DNA of 64,000 bases. Source: CAZVFX01 sp964626565. GTDB lineage: Bacteria; Myxococcota_A; UBA9042; CAIXZC01. The notes beneath the pieces are model-generated. The model worked only from the letters and a program-made list of their open reading frames with translations, made no database searches and was not told where the DNA came from. Both the position numbers and the translations under genes were made by a program. The DNA lies in assembly GCA_964626565.1 (NCBI GenBank), contig CAZVFX010000023.1, positions 1-64,000 on the forward strand, written 5' to 3'. Within the stretch, counting starts at the first letter, position 1. The number at the start of each line of letters is the position of its first letter. Of this stretch, positions 60,534 through 64,000 are shown piece after piece.

Positions 60534-60802
60534 GAGTCTCGGCAGTTCCGGCCTATCCGCCCGTCAAATCCTGGTCGAAGCTGAATGGCCGCGACATCGG
60601 GATCCACAGTACCGCGTAGGGACAGAACAGCAGAAAGAATGTCCGCGATACGCCTCTTCGGGACTCTGTAGACTTTCAGCAGCACGTAAACACACTCTGC
60701 CAGGTCGAAGTGCTCCTCGTGGTCGGCCAGCAGGTACCGAAGGACTACGAATGTGATCTGTCCCTTGGACGAGATCTTGACCATCTTCTCAAGCGCCTGC
60801 AT
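60479..60802 (-). CDS. Hypothetical protein, antisense at its 3' end to the FMN protein
   Basis: 107 aa, strong ribosome-binding site (CCAAGGAGGGCCAT before ATG), with hairpin CTTGGC/GCCAAG (60812-60829) just upstream. The first residues, MVKISSKGQIT after six others, resemble the start of AbrB/SpoVT antitoxins, but the rest (FVVLRYLLADHEEHFDLAECVYVLLKVYRV) does not. The last 25 residues are antisense to the redox operon and unconstrained-looking, so the true gene may be a helical protein of about 80 aa with a read-on tail. Function unknown. Confidence 0.55.
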   Translation of the reverse strand: MQALEKMVKISSKGQITFVVLRYLLADHEEHFDLAECVYVLLKVYRVPKRRIADILSAVLSLRGTVDPDVAAIQLRPGFDGRIGRNCRDSQPARMPSTSSLSVSVMY

Positions 60803-60850
60803 ATGGCCCTCCTTGGCTGATTTGCCAAGTAAGGCATATTCATGACCGCT

Positions 60851-63169
60851 TTACCTGTCGAGAATGTAAAGGCGGTGGAGTGCCAGCAGCGTCAGCAGCA
60901 GCAGCGCCAGACTGGCCAGAGATGCCCGGCCGCCCGGGCCTGCGCTACAGCCCCCGGATTTGCCCTTTTTGGGAGCGGCTTCTTCGATGACGGCCGCGTC
61001 CTCGGTCACGAGGTCCGAGAACAGTTGCTCGGGGGGAGTAGAAATGTCCTGGCTCGGTTCGGGCTCCACCACAACGACGCAGTCGACAGGGCAGGTTTCC
61101 TCGTTTTCCGGGTCTTCGCACAAGCCGTCGCCGCACTCCACCAGTGGTGCTGGTTTACAGTCCGCCGGGCAGTTGTATTTGTCTTCCCCCGACTGGCACA
61201 GGCCGTCGCCGCAAAACGCGTTCTCCACCTCGGTACAGGTCAAAGGGCTCATGCCGGTAGGGTCAGCTTCGCCGGCCGTGCCGCACCAGTAGTAACCGTC
61301 TCCGTCGGCCCAACCGCAGGAAGGGTCCTCCTCGCAGTTAACCATGAACAACGCGCTGCCGATGCACCACTTGAGCACCGAGCCGTCGCAGCACCCTTCC
61401 TCCCTGATCTTGCCGCAGCCATCCTGGTAGCAGTCCTCGGGGCACAGTGTATAGTCTTCGCCCGGTGCACACTCGCCGTCGCCACACCCTTCCGGCGGTG
61501 GCTCGCAGTCGTCGGGGCAGATGATGTGATCCTCCTCCTCGTCACACTCCCCGTCCCCGCACACTACGGCCAGGTATTCGTCGCAATCCTTGAGCAACAG
61601 CCCTTCGGGGTCCTCGGCGCCATCGGTGCCGCATCCGTACGACTGATGCTCAGGATTCCAGCCGCAGGATGGATGGTGTTCGCAACTCATCATCTGCTGG
61701 TCGCCGCCGAAGCACCACACCGCAACCTCCCCCTTGCAGCAACCGGATTCCGTCTGGTAGTCGCAAATGTTGGTCTTGCAGTCCTCAGGGCAACGCTCAA
61801 AGTCCTCGGTGCCGTTGCAGATTTCGTCACCACAGAAACCCTCATACAGGCAGTCCACAGGGCATAGCACCTGCCCTTCGCCTATCTCGCAGATGCCGTT
61901 TCCGCACTCGGGCCCCGGAGGCGGGCAATCCTTCGGGTAGACCCCTTCCGGTTGGGCTTCGCCGATGGTGCCGCAGCCGTAACGCCCAAGATCAGGATTC
62001 CAGCCACACAGCTCCTTTCCCGCACAGTGTTCGCTCACCAACTCATCACCCGCGCACCAGGTGGCGACCTCTCCTCCGCAGCAACCCTCGGCACCTACGT
62101 CCCAGCAGTCAACCTTCCAACAGTCCGCAGCACAGGTCTCGAATCCCTCCCCTTCTTCGCAAACTCCGTTTCCGCAGTTGCTCTCCGCGTATCCAGTGTC
62201 GACGCAAACATTTTCCGGTTCACCCTCGTCCTGAGAAACCGCCGCGCAAACGGAGCCGCAGGGACACCCCGTCCCCGTCTCCGGACCAGCACACGGGGTG
62301 ACCGCGCCCTCACCGTCAGCGGGACAGTCATCGGGGCAAGATTCAGCGTCTTCCACGTATTCGCAAACCGCGTTGCCGCACAGCGAAGGAAGCCATTCGG
62401 GATCCTTGGATTCGAGTTGAGTCAGGAACCACGCGGCGTGGACGTCGGTGCGTACCGCAAAGGTCTCCCATTCGCACCACTTGTCGGCCAGAGAAAGCAC
62501 GCCTACAACCAGGGTCTGATCTCCCAACTGAAGAAGCACCGGCCCTCCGGAATCCCCGGGGCATGCGTTCTTCGGCGCACCGGGAATGGTGTAGGTCCAG
62601 AATCCGCTGTCCACGATCTTGCCCAGAACGGTCGTCAGAGTGTTTTTGCTGCCGCTGCTGCCCGGTTCTGCCGGATCGGTAATGCCGAAACCCACGAAGG
62701 TAACGGGCGTACCTTCCATGCATTCCAGAGCGAGCATGCCAAAGGGTATCGGCTCCACGGGTGCAGGTTCGGCCAGGACCAGCAAAGCGACGTCGTTTTG
62801 CTTGCCCAACTCCGAGTTGGAAGGGGCGTCGTCATCATAGAACGGGTTCTGCACCGCTTCGACCACTTCCAGCGCGAGGGTGGGCTCGGCCAGGCTGCCG
62901 CCCAAGACGAAAAATGTCGGCGGGCTGTCCGGTTTGACGCAGTGGGCGGCGGTGAGCACCACCTTTGGGGAAATGAGCGTGCCGGTGCACGTCCCGCCCT
63001 CCATGACCACCGCACCCACCGCAGGATGGCCTTGGTCAGGCTCTCCCCCCACCAGCGGCCGCTGCGCCGTCTCTACCGTGGCCGACGTCTTTTGTCCCGA
63101 ATCCCGGCAGCCCGCAATGACCACCAGGGATAGTGCCAGCGCGCAAATCGACAACCCCTGCATCTTCAT
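60851..63169 (-). CDS. Trypsin-like serine protease lipoprotein with Cys repeats and MYXO-CTERM-like tail
   Basis: 772 aa. Start 63169 after CCGGAGGAGGCCTGGT. Lipobox IAGC (Cys21). Trypsin-fold domain (about 38-265) with the triad His in LTAAHC (about 75), Asp in KQNDVALLVL (about 126) and Ser in CPGDSGGPVLL (about 206). Residues about 275-700 hold five or more CGNGVCEEGEGFETCAADC-type repeats and three copies of a CCGGEVATWC...CGWNPD module. The C-terminus, GKSGGCSAGPGGR plus a Leu-rich helix and basic residues, resembles MYXO-CTERM. Having both a lipobox and a C-terminal sorting tail is odd. Probably a surface or secreted protease. Confidence 0.88.
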   Translation of the reverse strand: MKMQGLSICALALSLVVIAGCRDSGQKTSATVETAQRPLVGGEPDQGHPAVGAVVMEGGTCTGTLISPKVVLTAAHCVKPDSPPTFFVLGGSLAEPTLALEVVEAVQNPFYDDDAPSNSELGKQNDVALLVLAEPAPVEPIPFGMLALECMEGTPVTFVGFGITDPAEPGSSGSKNTLTTVLGKIVDSGFWTYTIPGAPKNACPGDSGGPVLLQLGDQTLVVGVLSLADKWCEWETFAVRTDVHAAWFLTQLESKDPEWLPSLCGNAVCEYVEDAESCPDDCPADGEGAVTPCAGPETGTGCPCGSVCAAVSQDEGEPENVCVDTGYAESNCGNGVCEEGEGFETCAADCWKVDCWDVGAEGCCGGEVATWCAGDELVSEHCAGKELCGWNPDLGRYGCGTIGEAQPEGVYPKDCPPPGPECGNGICEIGEGQVLCPVDCLYEGFCGDEICNGTEDFERCPEDCKTNICDYQTESGCCKGEVAVWCFGGDQQMMSCEHHPSCGWNPEHQSYGCGTDGAEDPEGLLLKDCDEYLAVVCGDGECDEEEDHIICPDDCEPPPEGCGDGECAPGEDYTLCPEDCYQDGCGKIREEGCCDGSVLKWCIGSALFMVNCEEDPSCGWADGDGYYWCGTAGEADPTGMSPLTCTEVENAFCGDGLCQSGEDKYNCPADCKPAPLVECGDGLCEDPENEETCPVDCVVVVEPEPSQDISTPPEQLFSDLVTEDAAVIEEAAPKKGKSGGCSAGPGGRASLASLALLLLTLLALHRLYILDR

Positions 63170-63310
63170 ACCAGGCCTCCTCCGGGGACTCAGAGCGCTT
63201 GTGTAGCCCCAATGACTGTCGTCCCACCAATAGGCTGTGGTTGTCAAGAGATGAGTGCTTGGAGAGGCGTTCTTTGGTATCATGAACCAGGAGTGCTTGC
63301 GGGAGGCCGG

Positions 63311-64000
63311 ATGTCAGCAATAATCAGAACATGCATGGTGCTGGCGCTACTGGCTGGACCGGCTGCTTGCGGCAAGAGTGCCAACCCAAGCTCGGCTGAG
63401 ACTCAGTTTCTTGACGCGGTCGAGACCGCCTCAACAGACCTCAACGACTCCGGTCCGGCCGATACGCAGCGCAGGAACGATAAGGGAAGCGATTCGGGGC
63501 AGGACTTTCGCACCGACGAACTGGTTGATGTTGTCGTCGACAGCAAGAGCGACGTTGAGCACTTGGACGCAGGAGAGTTAGACCTGTTTGTCATTCCGGA
63601 CGCCGACGCTGATTTGGTGCCGCCGGACGTTCCCGACATTCTTGATATCCCCGACGCCGGCGCAGAAGACCTCCTCGATGATGAGATGGCCACAGCAGAA
63701 ATCGACCTGGAACCGGAAATCGACCTGGTCGAGGGGGACAGCGATTCCGCGGACGTGGAACAGCCGGAGTTTCCCTTCGATGCCTGCGGTGAGGCGGGGG
63801 GCAACGGCCTGGACAATATACCTATGTGCCCGGTGCCGGAAGGAACTTTCTGGATGGGTACCCCCGACGGCGAGTGCGACCAGTGGGCCGAACTGTTTGG
63901 GCAAACTCCGTGCTACCTGGTTGAAGACACGGAGCAGCCGTTTCACGAGGTCAAACTGGCGGCTTTCGCCATTGACCAGGTCGAAATCCGCGCTTCGCAA
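63311..64000 (+). CDS. Lipoprotein with formylglycine-generating-enzyme (FGE-sulfatase) domain, 3' end outside the window
   Basis: ATG at 63311 after GGGAGGCCGG; the frame stays open to the last base (230 codons seen). Signal peptide MSAIIRTCMVLALLAGPAAC with probable lipidated Cys20. Residues about 21-165 are an Asp-rich, low-complexity linker (DADADLVPPDVPDILDIPDAG). From about 170 the FGE-like domain begins: MCPVPEGTFWMGTPDGECDQW, FHEVKLAAFAIDQVEI. In this lineage such domains often sit in surface proteins and may lack sulfatase-activating function; the catalytic Cys region lies beyond the window. Divergent from the protease gene. Confidence 0.85.
   Translation, partial: MSAIIRTCMVLALLAGPAACGKSANPSSAETQFLDAVETASTDLNDSGPADTQRRNDKGSDSGQDFRTDELVDVVVDSKSDVEHLDAGELDLFVIPDADADLVPPDVPDILDIPDAGAEDLLDDEMATAEIDLEPEIDLVEGDSDSADVEQPEFPFDACGEAGGNGLDNIPMCPVPEGTFWMGTPDGECDQWAELFGQTPCYLVEDTEQPFHEVKLAAFAIDQVEIRASQ

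Overview
The window is a GC-rich bacterial contig, most likely from an uncultured deltaproteobacterial or Myxococcota-like lineage. The evidence is indirect: many very large Cys/Asp-rich lipoproteins built from MopE-type metal-binding motifs, thrombospondin-3-like DxDxDG repeats and DUF4215-type repeats; two MYXO-CTERM-like C-terminal tails; fibrinogen-like and MAM/jelly-roll-like domains; alpha2beta2 glycyl-tRNA synthetase; and a paired NtrC-type two-component system. No rRNA, IS element, phage or CRISPR array was seen. One 100-base run of N (49485-49584) lies inside a repetitive gene.

Layout. 0.1-8.3 kb: FAD-linked oxidase, a fibrinogen-domain Cys-rich lipoprotein, metK, two unknown proteins, a non-coding inverted-repeat region and a YfiM-like small gene pair. 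8.4-18.5 kb: housekeeping block with an SGNH hydrolase, glyS-glyQ, an OmpA/TSP3 protein, a sigma-70-like factor and rpsB-tsf-pyrH-frr. 18.7-30.3 kb: tRNA-Leu(CAG) directly abutting a small lipoprotein gene, then three big Cys-rich surface proteins and a glycosyltransferase. 30.3-35.3 kb: prs (two promoters and a tiny Pro-rich leader ORF), a cysteine desulfurase, thiI (together tRNA thiolation) and an RNA methyltransferase whose start lies in a heptad repeat array. 35.3-40.8 kb: a FeeM-like acyltransferase fused to a cyclic-nucleotide-binding domain, an ABC exporter pair, an overlooked 40-codon peptide gene with its own terminators, and a divergent clostripain-family peptidase. 40.8-44.6 kb: a SUI1-family factor, a brnT-brnA toxin-antitoxin pair between 29-bp direct repeats, a lipoprotein, a MarR regulator with a palindromic operator and a ferredoxin-type protein. 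44.6-51.8 kb: two more giant Cys-rich lipoproteins. 51.8-60.5 kb: histidine kinase and sigma54 activator, then a sigma54 promoter with tandem palindromic upstream sites, then an operon for a NuoE/NuoF/NuoG-like plus FMN-glutamate-synthase-like redox complex. 60.5-64 kb: a small unknown gene, a trypsin-like Cys-rich lipoprotein and the start of a formylglycine-generating-enzyme-like lipoprotein.

Two loci stand out. First, the kinase/NtrC pair sits directly upstream of a consensus sigma54 promoter that drives a NADH-dehydrogenase-like operon ending in a glutamate-synthase-like flavoprotein; that flavoprotein shows neither the amidotransferase domain nor the usual 3Fe-4S cysteines. Second, a short Gly-rich peptide gene followed by two stacked terminators precedes an ABC exporter and an acyltransferase, with a C11 peptidase gene divergent to it: a plausible, untested peptide secretion or signalling locus. 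Ten secreted Cys-rich proteins, three sharing one N-terminal module, indicate a heavily decorated cell surface.
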